From: Streptomyces justiciae | GTDB lineage: Bacteria > Actinomycetota > Actinomycetes > Streptomycetales > Streptomycetaceae | DNA length: 64,000 bases | Reading direction: 5' to 3' | Assembly: GCF_015163075.1 (NCBI RefSeq) | Contig: NZ_JADDXU010000013.1 | Span: 186,001-250,000 of the forward strand | Part shown: piece by piece, positions 8,147 through 15,377 of the stretch | Position numbering within the stretch: the first letter of the stretch is position 1 | Layout: each line of letters starts with the position of its first letter | Program-made: the position numbers and the translations under genes | The notes under the pieces: model-generated | Database searches by the model: none | What the model was told of the DNA's origin: nothing | Seen by the model: the letters and a program-made list of their open reading frames with translations, nothing else

Positions 8147-9322
8147 ATGCCCGATGCCGGTGACGACCAGCTGCACCAGTTCCTGGCCGACCCGACCAAC
8201 CGGACCGTCGACCTCACCACCGCCCTGGCCCGCTGCACCAAGGCCCTCGGGCTGCATCACTCAGTGGCCTACTTCGCGGACATCCAGCAGCGTCACCTGG
8301 TCCCGCTCACCGACGTGACCGCGACACTGCCCATCGACGACTCCCTGGCCGGCTGGACGTACCGCACCCAGTCCCTGCGGGTCGAGCCCACGGAGTCCGG
8401 CGCGATGACGGCCTGGTTCCCCTTGCTGGACGGCGCCGAACGCCTGGGCGTCCTGGCCGTCTACGGCCCCTCACTCACCGCCGCGTCCCTGAACTGCGGC
8501 AAGGCCCTGGCCACGCTCGTGGCGATGATGGTCACCTCCCGGCGCACCTTCAAGGACTCCTACGTCCAGCGCACCCGCACCGAACGCATGCAGCTGCCCT
8601 CCGAGATGCTGCGCGCATTCCTGCCGCCGCGGACGATCGGCAACGACCGCGTGGTCTCCACGGCTGTCCTCGAACCCGCCTATGAGATCGGTGGCGACGC
8701 CTTCGACCACGCCCTCACCGAGATGGCCCTGCACGCCACCGTCCTCGACGCCATGGGACATAACCTCGCCTCCGGCCTGACCAGCGCCCTTGCCTTGGCG
8801 GCATGCCGCAACGCGCGCCGGATCGGAGCCGAACTGCCGGAACTGGTGCAGACGGTGGACGAGGCCCTCGCCCAATGGCTGCCCGACCAGTTCTGCACCG
8901 GCATCCTCGCCCAACTGGATCTGGCCTCGGGCGTTCTGCGGTGGTGCAACTGCGGACACCCCGCGCCCCTGCTCATCCGGGACCACCGGATGATGGAGCA
9001 CGCCCTGGAAAGGGACGCCGACCCTCCGCTGGGACTGCCGTTCCTGCTGAGCGACCGTGGCCGCACTATCCACGAGGTGACCCTGCGCCCGGGCGACCGG
9101 GTACTGCTCTACACCGACGGTGTCACCGAGGCCCGTACCCATGACGGGGAATTGTTCGGGCTCCAGCGGTTCGCTGACTACGTCATCCGCGCAACCGCCG
9201 CCGGAGAGCTGGCCCCGGAGAGCCTGCGGCGGCTGATCCACTCCGTCCTGGACGCGGAGACCAGCCGACTCCGCGACGACGCGACCATCATGATGCTCGA
9301 GTGGCAGCCGCGTACGCAGTGA
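8147..9322 (+). CDS. GAF-like/SpoIIE PP2C-type serine phosphatase
   Basis: A 391-residue cytoplasmic phosphatase. Residues 1-135 look like a GAF-type sensor fold, residues 140-165 a helical linker (TERMQLPSEMLRAFLPPRTI) and residues 175-388 a SpoIIE/PP2C catalytic domain. Metal-binding motifs are present: EIGGDAFDHA (first Asp), VLDAMGHNLASG, CNCGHPAPLLI, VLLYTDGVTEARTHDG and the closing RDDATIMMLEW. Such enzymes usually dephosphorylate anti-anti-sigma factors; no sigma or anti-sigma gene is adjacent, so the target is unknown. The start ATG is preceded by a purine-rich GGAGGCGAAACGGGGCGACG. Transcribed alone on the plus strand. Confidence 0.88.
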   Translation: MPDAGDDQLHQFLADPTNRTVDLTTALARCTKALGLHHSVAYFADIQQRHLVPLTDVTATLPIDDSLAGWTYRTQSLRVEPTESGAMTAWFPLLDGAERLGVLAVYGPSLTAASLNCGKALATLVAMMVTSRRTFKDSYVQRTRTERMQLPSEMLRAFLPPRTIGNDRVVSTAVLEPAYEIGGDAFDHALTEMALHATVLDAMGHNLASGLTSALALAACRNARRIGAELPELVQTVDEALAQWLPDQFCTGILAQLDLASGVLRWCNCGHPAPLLIRDHRMMEHALERDADPPLGLPFLLSDRGRTIHEVTLRPGDRVLLYTDGVTEARTHDGELFGLQRFADYVIRATAAGELAPESLRRLIHSVLDAETSRLRDDATIMMLEWQPRTQ

Positions 9323-9547
9323 CGCCCGCACGGGAGGCGACCGCTGCGGCTTTGACAGCCGGGGGGGCAGGCTGGCGTTCAAATGGACGGCGGCATGCGC
9401 GGATCTGTCCGCCTGGTTTCCGTATGAGGGTGGGGGAGGGGGTGTCCTGGGCCTGGGGCGAGGCGGTGCGGGCCCTGGCGCGGAAGGTGCCGGTTACCGA
9501 CCGGTGCTTCTGAGCGCAGCTGCCGTGGGCATGTCCGCTTTCATATC

Positions 9548-9562
9548 GGATACGGTGTTGCT
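9548..9562 (+). promoter_or_regulatory. Operator-like element upstream of tetR
   Basis: GGATACGGTGTTGCT lies 35 bases before the TetR start. It matches 13 of 15 positions of GGTTACAGTGTTGCC at 15235-15249 in the promoter of the catabolic operon. The shared core is GG-n-TAC-n-GTGTTGC. I infer a TetR binding site on both promoters. Confidence 0.5.
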
Positions 9563-9596
9563 GTTATGGTGCCCGTCCGAGGAGGTGAAACGTCCC

Positions 9597-10286
9597 GTGG
9601 CAGCAGCTGATCCAAGGCGAGCCGGTGCTGCGTCCGCGCGGCGTTCCCCTGGTCGCCCTCCCATGCCGTTGGAACGCATTGTCTCCACGGCCTTGCAGAT
9701 CGTGGACGAGGAGGGCGCCGACGCTCTGTCGATGCGGACGTTGGCCCAGCGTCTGGGATCGGGCACGGCCACGCTGTACCGGCACTTCGACAACCGGGCA
9801 GCGCTGATCGCCCACGTCGTGGACCGCATGTTCGGCGCCGTGGAACTGAACGGCGACGAGCTCCGGGCGATGGGCTGGCAGCAGGCGGTGCGGACGGCAG
9901 CGCACACCATGTTCGACGCCTTGTCCCGGCACCAGAACGCGGCACGCCTGATGGTCGAGCAGGTTCCCCTGGGGCCGAAGGCGATGGCAATGCGGGAGCG
10001 GTGTGTCGCGGTGCTGCTCGACAACGGTTTCCGGCCGCGGCAGGCCGCGCACGCGTATGCGACCCTGGCTCGCTATGTCCTCGGATTTGCCGTACAGGTC
10101 AACCGGCAGGAGGGAGCGGGCCAGTCCGACGATGCACAGGCGGCGGCCGTCTTCCAGAGCGTGGATCCGGACCTGTTCCCGGCAACCCTCACCGTTGCCT
10201 CCGAGATGCCCATTCCGCTGGAGGAAGAGTTCTCCTTTGGCCTCGAACTTCTTGTCAGCGGACTCGAGCGCCTGCGTGACGAGTGA
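9597..10286 (+). CDS. TetR-family transcriptional regulator
   Basis: A 229-residue regulator. The N-terminal HTH is clear: PMPLERIVSTALQIVDEEGA, then DALSMRTLAQRLGSGTATLY and RHFDNRAALIAHVVDRMFG (residues about 23-85), followed by an all-helical ligand-binding domain typical of TetR_C proteins. The GTG at 9597-9599 is chosen because GGAGG precedes it with normal spacing. It faces the amidohydrolase gene (convergent). A copy of an operator-like sequence in its own promoter also occurs before the four-gene operon that begins at 15231. It probably represses that operon and itself; the inducer is likely a small aromatic or lipophilic compound. Confidence 0.85.
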   Translation: MAAADPRRAGAASARRSPGRPPMPLERIVSTALQIVDEEGADALSMRTLAQRLGSGTATLYRHFDNRAALIAHVVDRMFGAVELNGDELRAMGWQQAVRTAAHTMFDALSRHQNAARLMVEQVPLGPKAMAMRERCVAVLLDNGFRPRQAAHAYATLARYVLGFAVQVNRQEGAGQSDDAQAAAVFQSVDPDLFPATLTVASEMPIPLEEEFSFGLELLVSGLERLRDE

Positions 10287-10561
10287 ACACCACCAGCTCC
10301 CGGAACGAGCCCAGCCCGATCCGGCGCGCATGACACGACCAGCGCAGAGGCACAGCCTTCTTCGGTGTCTCCGTCACGCCGATTCCCTCGACCGCGAACA
10401 GGAGTGCCGCCGACACCTGGCCGGTGCGCGCCGCGGCACGCGGAGCGGAGCCGAACACCACCATCTCCTCGTACCTGAGGGAGTGGATCGGTCCGCCCCA
10501 CGGGTGGGGTCGTGGAGCGACCGACCTTGGCCGTTAGCACGTATGTCGATTCGCCGTGTGG

Positions 10562-11887
10562 TCAGGCGTGGCTGCGCACACTCCCGATGCTGCGCAGCAG
10601 CCGTTGCCCGGACTCGCGGAGCTGTTCCCTGAGTTCGTCGAGGCCGGGTGCGAGCAGGGCGTGATCGCGTTTGCGCCAGGTGCCGGCGACCAGCACTGCT
10701 TCGATGTTGGCGATGTCCGCGTGCAGGACCGTGGCGATGGGGTCGTACGCCGGCCACAGGTTGATGGCCCGGGCGTCGACGGCGACCAGATCGGCCTGCA
10801 TGCCGGCCTCGATCCGGCCCACCCGGTCGGCCAGGCCCAGCGCCTTCGCCCCTTCGACCGTGGCCCAGGCCAGTGCCTGTTTCGCCGTGACCGAGGCCGC
10901 GTTGGCGTGCATGCCGGTCATCTCTCGGTACTGGGCGTGGTCGAGGCTGCGCTGATGGGCCAGGGCGATCCGAGCCGCGGTGAGGACCTTGCCCGGTACG
11001 GCGGTGTCGATGTCCGTGCCCAGGGAGGGCGCCGCGCCCAGGCGCAGCAAAGCTCCGGTGACGGGGGTGCCGTGCCCCTGACCCAGTTCGTTCTCCGGGG
11101 TGGTGGTGAAGGTGACGCCCGCCTCGACGAGCATCTCGATCCAGGCGCTGGGCAGATCGGCTCCGTGCACGATGTTGGTGAGGGGGCTGAACAGTCCGGA
11201 GGCCCGCACGGCCTCCCAGCCGGGGGAGAGTTCTCCGCCGCTTTGGTGCATCGAGACGACGAGACCGCGGTCCGCGCCGGCTCGGAAATCAGCCACCGCC
11301 GTCTCCGGCGAGGAATACTGCGGCCCTTGCAGAGCCATGCCCAGGGTCAGGAGGGTGTGCTCGCGGACGGGGCCGTCGAGCAGCCGGTCGATCTCGGCGA
11401 GCGGGTGAGAAGTCTCCGGTGACCGGTAGGGCGTGCCGTGCAGGAAGACGGCGCGGATTCCCGCCTGGAGCAGTCCCTCCACGGCCGCGTCGGCGTGCTC
11501 GGGCGAGAGGGCGTTGTGACACCAGTCGCCCACCGTGGTCGTACCGCAGTTGATCTGGTTCAGTGCGCCGGCCAGGTTGCTGATGTGCATGTCGGCCGGG
11601 GTGTAATGGCCGACGCACTCGCCGTGGAGGTGGGTGAGGTACTCCATCAGCGTCCAGTCGGCGCCTGCCGAGCGCAGCGCGGTCTGCCAGGTGTGCAAGT
11701 GGGCGTTGATCAGGCCGGGGAGGACGATGCGGCCGGAGAGGTCGATGACTTCGGCGTCGGATGCCTCGATGTTCTCGCCGACGGCGGCGACGTGGTCGCC
11801 GTCGATGAGGATGTCGAGGTGCTCGGCGTCGGGCCGGTCCGGCGCCATGGTGATGACCTGCGCTCCGCGCAGCAGCGTGCGGCTCAC
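10562..11887 (-). CDS. Amidohydrolase (TrzN/AtzA/SsnA-like)
   Basis: A 441-residue metal-dependent hydrolase of the amidohydrolase superfamily. Features: N-terminal LLRGAQVITMAPDRPDAEHL, the metal motif GLINAHLHTWQTAL (about residues 58-71), CGTTTVGDWCHNAL, VVSMHQSGGE (third His), NIVHGADL (fourth His) and SLGTDIDTAV (catalytic Asp). The C-terminal beta sandwich ends with GRIEAGMQADLVAVD. Family members deaminate or dechlorinate ring compounds such as s-triazines, guanine or cytosine analogues; the substrate here is unknown. It is the last gene of an operon with a monooxygenase and two alpha/beta hydrolases. The start is GTG at 11885-11887 with GGGAG upstream. Confidence 0.85.
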   Translation of the reverse strand: MSRTLLRGAQVITMAPDRPDAEHLDILIDGDHVAAVGENIEASDAEVIDLSGRIVLPGLINAHLHTWQTALRSAGADWTLMEYLTHLHGECVGHYTPADMHISNLAGALNQINCGTTTVGDWCHNALSPEHADAAVEGLLQAGIRAVFLHGTPYRSPETSHPLAEIDRLLDGPVREHTLLTLGMALQGPQYSSPETAVADFRAGADRGLVVSMHQSGGELSPGWEAVRASGLFSPLTNIVHGADLPSAWIEMLVEAGVTFTTTPENELGQGHGTPVTGALLRLGAAPSLGTDIDTAVPGKVLTAARIALAHQRSLDHAQYREMTGMHANAASVTAKQALAWATVEGAKALGLADRVGRIEAGMQADLVAVDARAINLWPAYDPIATVLHADIANIEAVLVAGTWRKRDHALLAPGLDELREQLRESGQRLLRSIGSVRSHA

Positions 11888-11931
11888 GCTGCTACTCCCG
11901 AGCCGGGGCTGGTGTGGGGCTGTTGGAACAT
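11884..11931 (-). CDS. 15-aa coupling ORF before the amidohydrolase
   Basis: Between the monooxygenase and the amidohydrolase an ATG (11929-11931) preceded by GGAG opens MFQQPHTSPGSGVAA and stops at a TGA that overlaps the amidohydrolase GTG. This could be a translational coupler or leader peptide. It is short enough to be chance. Confidence 0.3.
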   Translation of the reverse strand: MFQQPHTSPGSGVAA

Positions 11932-11946
11932 GGTGTGGCTCCTTGC

Positions 11947-13476
11947 CTACGGCGTCATGGCTCGTACGGCTGTCTGTGTGGTGGTGAGGAAGTCCGAAGT
12001 GGCGATGTGTCCGATGTAGCCGTCAGGGCGGATCAGCAGCAGCGTGTCGCCGGTCAGGCCGTAGGCACGCCGCAGCGTGTGTTTGGTGTCGGAGAAGGCG
12101 AAGCCGTCTGTGGCCACCGGTCCGACGACGAGCCGCTTCAGCTGGGCGCCCGTGGTCGGCCAGGCGAGTTGCTTGAGGTCGCGGGCGGCGCCGGGGCCGT
12201 AGGCGAGGGCGGTGAAGTGTGGCCCGCGCAAGACGTCGAACAGCCGGGTGGGGAGGCCTTCGGTGCCCAGCAGTTCGGCGTCCGGTGCGCGGTCGCCCAC
12301 GCGCAGGGTCGTGGTGCGCATGCCGTCGGCGGGGGCGAGCGGGCCGCCGTAATAGGTCAGGGCGAGTTGCTGCTCGTCCTTGCCGCGTTTCATGCTCGAC
12401 GGGTCGAGTTTGGCGATGCCTCCCCACTTCGCCGTGGACAGGCCCAGGACTCCGGCGGCGATCGGCTGCCGCTCGGCCTCGTAGGTGTCCAGCAGTGCCG
12501 GTTCCGCCCCGGCGAGGACCTGGCCGAGTTTCCAGCCGAGGTTGTATCCGTCCTGGACACCGGTGTTCAGGCCCTGGGCGCCGGCCGGGGTGTGGACGTG
12601 CGCGGCGTCACCGGCGAGGAAGACACGTCCTCGGCCGTAGTTCTCCGCCAGGCGGATGTTGGGCCGGAACACCGACGTCCAGTGGATGTCGTGCAGTTGG
12701 ATGCGCCTGTTCCGGGTGTGGTCGTGGATCCGCCGGAGGATGTCGTCCTTCCGCGAGGGCGGTTTCTCGTCCGGCGCGAGGCGGATCATCCACTGGAACA
12801 TGTCGCTGTGGGGGAGTGGGCAGGCGCCGATGAGTTTGCCGCCCAGGCCGGGCCACATGTGCCAGCGGTCACGGGCCAGGCCGGTCACCGAGGCGTCGAC
12901 GATGAGCATGCGGTCGCTGTCGTGTGTCGTCCCGACGAAGCCGATGCCGAGCTGCTTGCGCACCGCACTGGAACCACCGTCTGCGCCCACCACGTAGCGG
13001 GCGACGATCTCCTCCGTACCGTCCGCGCCTGCCACCGTGGCGACCACGGTGTCCTCGCCCTGCGTCAGCTCGGTCAGCTCACGGCCGAACTCGACCTTGA
13101 GGCCGAGCTCGCTCAGCCGGGCGTGCAGTGCGCGGTCCGTGCGGAACTGGGGGATCAGCCAGGTGTTCGGGTAGGGGACGTCGGCGCTCGCCTCCTTGTG
13201 GGGGAACATCTTCCACGGCACGGCGAGCGGCCCCGCGTGCAGCCCGAGCTTGGGGTAGACGCTGCCGCCGGCCAGTACTTCGTGGAGGGCGCCGAGGTCT
13301 TCGAGGACTTCGAGGCTGCGGGGCTGGATGCCCTTGGCGCGGGAGCCGTCGAAGGCATGGGGGGACCTGTCGACGAGGCGTACATCCAGTCCCCGGCGTA
13401 CGAGGTCGATGGCCGCGGCGGAACCCGAGGGGCCTGCGCCGACGACGAGGACGTCGATGACGTGCGGGCGGTTCAC
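11947..13476 (-). CDS. FAD-dependent aromatic monooxygenase (PheA/TfdB class)
   Basis: A 509-residue class A flavoprotein hydroxylase. The NAD(P)H/FAD Rossmann motif VLVVGAGPSGSAAAIDLVRR is at residues 9-28, the conserved middle motif is ARYVVGADGGSSAVRKQLGI, and the second FAD motif is GRVFLAGDAAHVHTPAGAQG followed by LNTGVQDGYNLGWKL. A thioredoxin-like C-terminal domain follows (PDAELLGTEGLPTRLFDVLR onward). Relatives hydroxylate phenols, 3-hydroxyphenylpropionate, or rifamycin and polyketide rings. Start GTG at 13474-13476 overlaps the upstream hydrolase stop (GTGA). The two adjacent alpha/beta hydrolases suggest hydroxylation then C-C or ester hydrolysis of a ring compound; no ring-cleaving dioxygenase is present. 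Confidence 0.88.
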   Translation of the reverse strand: MNRPHVIDVLVVGAGPSGSAAAIDLVRRGLDVRLVDRSPHAFDGSRAKGIQPRSLEVLEDLGALHEVLAGGSVYPKLGLHAGPLAVPWKMFPHKEASADVPYPNTWLIPQFRTDRALHARLSELGLKVEFGRELTELTQGEDTVVATVAGADGTEEIVARYVVGADGGSSAVRKQLGIGFVGTTHDSDRMLIVDASVTGLARDRWHMWPGLGGKLIGACPLPHSDMFQWMIRLAPDEKPPSRKDDILRRIHDHTRNRRIQLHDIHWTSVFRPNIRLAENYGRGRVFLAGDAAHVHTPAGAQGLNTGVQDGYNLGWKLGQVLAGAEPALLDTYEAERQPIAAGVLGLSTAKWGGIAKLDPSSMKRGKDEQQLALTYYGGPLAPADGMRTTTLRVGDRAPDAELLGTEGLPTRLFDVLRGPHFTALAYGPGAARDLKQLAWPTTGAQLKRLVVGPVATDGFAFSDTKHTLRRAYGLTGDTLLLIRPDGYIGHIATSDFLTTTQTAVRAMTP

Positions 13477-14378
13477 GAGTCGAGCCTTTCGGTGCGCGCG
13501 GCCACGAACGGGGCTATCTGGTCGGCGACTTCGCGGGGCCGTTCGAAGGGGGCCATGTGGCCGCATTCGGCAATGACCTGATGCTGCTGAGGCCTCAGCA
13601 GCGTGCGGGCCGTGTCGAAGTGGGCCATGGGCGTGACCTGGTCCTGGTCGCCCCACAGCAGCAGTGTCGGAATGCCCAGAGCCCCCGTCTGCCGGAAGAG
13701 GTCTTCACGGCCGGAGACCGGCAGATGCTGGAGCGTGTCGAAGACCGCGTACAGCGAGCCTTCGAAGCGGAACGCGTCGAGGACCATCTCGGTCAGTTCC
13801 GCGGCGAGTTGGGGGTCGCGGACGTTGTGTCCCAGGTGTCCTTGGAGTATCTGCCGGCCGCGCCGCCGGGCGATGAGGCCGGCCAGCCAGTCGTTGCGCA
13901 GCAGTCGGTGGGGGGAGGTCAGCCGGGGTTGGGCGAGACCGGCAGGGCCGACGATGGTGAGGGTGGCGACGGATGCGGGGTGCTGGGCGGCGTAGGTCAT
14001 GCTGACCAGTGCGCCCATGGAGGTGCCGACGAGGTGCAGGGGCCGTGTCGTCAGACCGAGGCGGTCCGTCAGTTCGGCGAGCTGGCGCGCGAACAGCTTC
14101 TCGTCGTATCGCGCCCGTACTCGGTCCGAGTAGCCGCGGCCGTAGGCGCTGCAGGTCAGGGTGCGCAGTCCGCGGGTGTTGAGTTCGGTGGCGAGGCTGT
14201 CCCAGTAGAACAACGGGATGGTCAGTCCGCCCGCCATGACGACGACGTCCGCGTCCTCGGGGCCTGTCAGTTCGTAGTGGGTGATGCCGTCGGACAGCTC
14301 GATGAAGCTGCCCGGCATGGCGTGCCGTGCTTCGGCGGTGAGCCGGCGGTCCTCGCCCGATGCGACGAAGTACTTCAT
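13473..14378 (-). CDS. Alpha/beta hydrolase
   Basis: A 301-residue alpha/beta-fold hydrolase without signal peptide. Catalytic triad candidates: Ser in LVGTSMGALVSMTYA (nucleophile elbow G-x-S-x-G), Asp in LLLWGDQDQVTP, and His in AECGHMAPFERP. The oxyanion strand VVVMAGGLTIPLFYWDSLAT replaces the usual HG motif. Relatives include C-C bond hydrolases and esterases. It overlaps the monooxygenase by four bases and follows the next hydrolase by 19 bases, so all are cotranscribed. Confidence 0.85.
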   Translation of the reverse strand: MKYFVASGEDRRLTAEARHAMPGSFIELSDGITHYELTGPEDADVVVMAGGLTIPLFYWDSLATELNTRGLRTLTCSAYGRGYSDRVRARYDEKLFARQLAELTDRLGLTTRPLHLVGTSMGALVSMTYAAQHPASVATLTIVGPAGLAQPRLTSPHRLLRNDWLAGLIARRRGRQILQGHLGHNVRDPQLAAELTEMVLDAFRFEGSLYAVFDTLQHLPVSGREDLFRQTGALGIPTLLLWGDQDQVTPMAHFDTARTLLRPQQHQVIAECGHMAPFERPREVADQIAPFVAARTERLDS

Positions 14379-14397
14379 GGAACGGGACTCCTTGGCA

Positions 14398-15231
14398 TCA
14401 GTGCGCGGTGCTGCCGGCGGAAGAAGCGAGGAACCGGGCGATCGCGTCCGCGACCCACTGCGGTTCCTCCTCCGGCAGTAGGTGACCGCCGCGGGGATGC
14501 ACCAGTTCCTCGGCGCCGGGGATGTCGCGGGCGAAGTGCTGGCCGTCGATGCTCGCGCTGCGCAGCACGAGGGTGGGCACCGCGATGCGTGAGATCTGTG
14601 CGGAGCGGTCGGGCTGGTCGGTGTTGCAGAAGTCGACGAAGGCCGAGCGGTTGCCCGGACGGCTCATGAGCGCGTGGGCGCGGTCGATCATGGCCTTGTC
14701 CACGACGGTGGACCGTGGGCCGACGGCCGAGCGCAGGTTGCGTTCGATGGCGCCGCGCGGCATCACGCGCCGCAGGACAGGTCGCAGCAGCGGATTGCGG
14801 GTCAGGCGCATGCCGGCCGGTATTGCCTTCTCCGGGTATCCGGTGGCGTTGACCAGCACCAGTCCGGTCAGCCGCTCCGGGTGGTCCAGGGCGAGATTCC
14901 AGGCGATGTTGCCGCCCAGCGAGTTGCCGGCCACCGCGTAGCGGGGGACCTCAAGTGCCTCCAGCAGACCCGCCACCGTCGCCGTGTAGGTGGGGATGCG
15001 GTAGTCGCGGTCGTGGCGAGGGCCGGTCAGGCCGAACCCGGGCAGGTCGGGGCGGATGACGTCGAACGACTCCGACAGTGTTCCCGCCGCACGGTCGAAG
15101 TGCTGGAGCGACGAAGCGCTGCCGTGCAGCAGCACCAGTGCGGGACCTCGCCCGGTGCGTTTGTAGTGGATCTGCTGGCCGTCCACGACGACGAAGCGGG
15201 AATCGGGCTGCGGCTCAGACCAGGTGCTCAT
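14398..15231 (-). CDS. Alpha/beta hydrolase, first gene of the catabolic operon
   Basis: A 277-residue alpha/beta hydrolase of the MhpC/haloalkane dehalogenase-like group. Visible: VLLHGSASSLQHFDRAAGTL (HG oxyanion motif), the nucleophile AVAGNSLGGNIAWNLALDHP (G-N-S-L-G-G), and the terminal HPRGGHLLPEEEPQWVADAI with the catalytic His. The acid is probably in the strand around PTLVLRSASIDGQHFA, although no canonical Asp is obvious. No ribosome binding site precedes the ATG; an operator-like element ends only three bases before it, so the mRNA may be nearly leaderless. It heads an operon of four genes. Confidence 0.85.
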   Translation of the reverse strand: MSTWSEPQPDSRFVVVDGQQIHYKRTGRGPALVLLHGSASSLQHFDRAAGTLSESFDVIRPDLPGFGLTGPRHDRDYRIPTYTATVAGLLEALEVPRYAVAGNSLGGNIAWNLALDHPERLTGLVLVNATGYPEKAIPAGMRLTRNPLLRPVLRRVMPRGAIERNLRSAVGPRSTVVDKAMIDRAHALMSRPGNRSAFVDFCNTDQPDRSAQISRIAVPTLVLRSASIDGQHFARDIPGAEELVHPRGGHLLPEEEPQWVADAIARFLASSAGSTAH

Positions 15232-15234
15232 AAT

Positions 15235-15249
15235 GGTTACAGTGTTGCC
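15235..15249 (-). promoter_or_regulatory. Operator-like element in the promoter of the catabolic operon
   Basis: Plus-strand GGTTACAGTGTTGCC is an imperfect palindrome (GG-n2-ACA-G-TGT-n2-CC) that matches the tetR upstream element at 13 of 15 positions. A TTGACA hexamer at 15269-15274 on the minus strand could be the -35 box, which would place the element over the -10 region and start codon. Binding there would block transcription. Confidence 0.55.
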
Positions 15250-15322
15250 GATAATAAGGTTCTGTCAAGCGGAAGCCAGTGCGCGACCTCGCCAAGGGGG
15301 AGGGGCAACGACGCATGCCTGA

Positions 15323-15355
15323 GCCGGGACCGGTCGCTCAACGACCGGCCCCGGC
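15323..15355 (-). terminator. Strong hairpin, terminator of the GH6 gene
   Basis: GCCGGGACCGGTCG, loop CTCAA, CGACCGGCCCCGGC: 13 of 14 positions pair. It starts 22 bases beyond the GH6 stop codon, and between the GH6 gene and the divergently transcribed promoter of the neighbouring operon. No U-tract, as is usual in Streptomyces. Confidence 0.75.
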
Positions 15356-15377
15356 GGCCACTCACCGGGTCACAGGG

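Noticed and set aside
9504..9596. Longer start for the TetR gene at 9504
   Set aside because: The extra 31 codons overlap the promoter/operator element, are hydrophobic unlike TetR N-termini, and a good ribosome binding site precedes the GTG at 9597.
10287..10561. Possible transposase remnant between tetR and the amidohydrolase
   Set aside because: A short minus-strand stretch looks protein-like but no motif supports a transposase or any family.
11914..13581. 555-codon open frame on the plus strand
   Set aside because: It is antisense to the FAD monooxygenase, which has clear motifs; the plus-strand product is Val/Gly-rich without any domain, as expected for a high-GC shadow frame.
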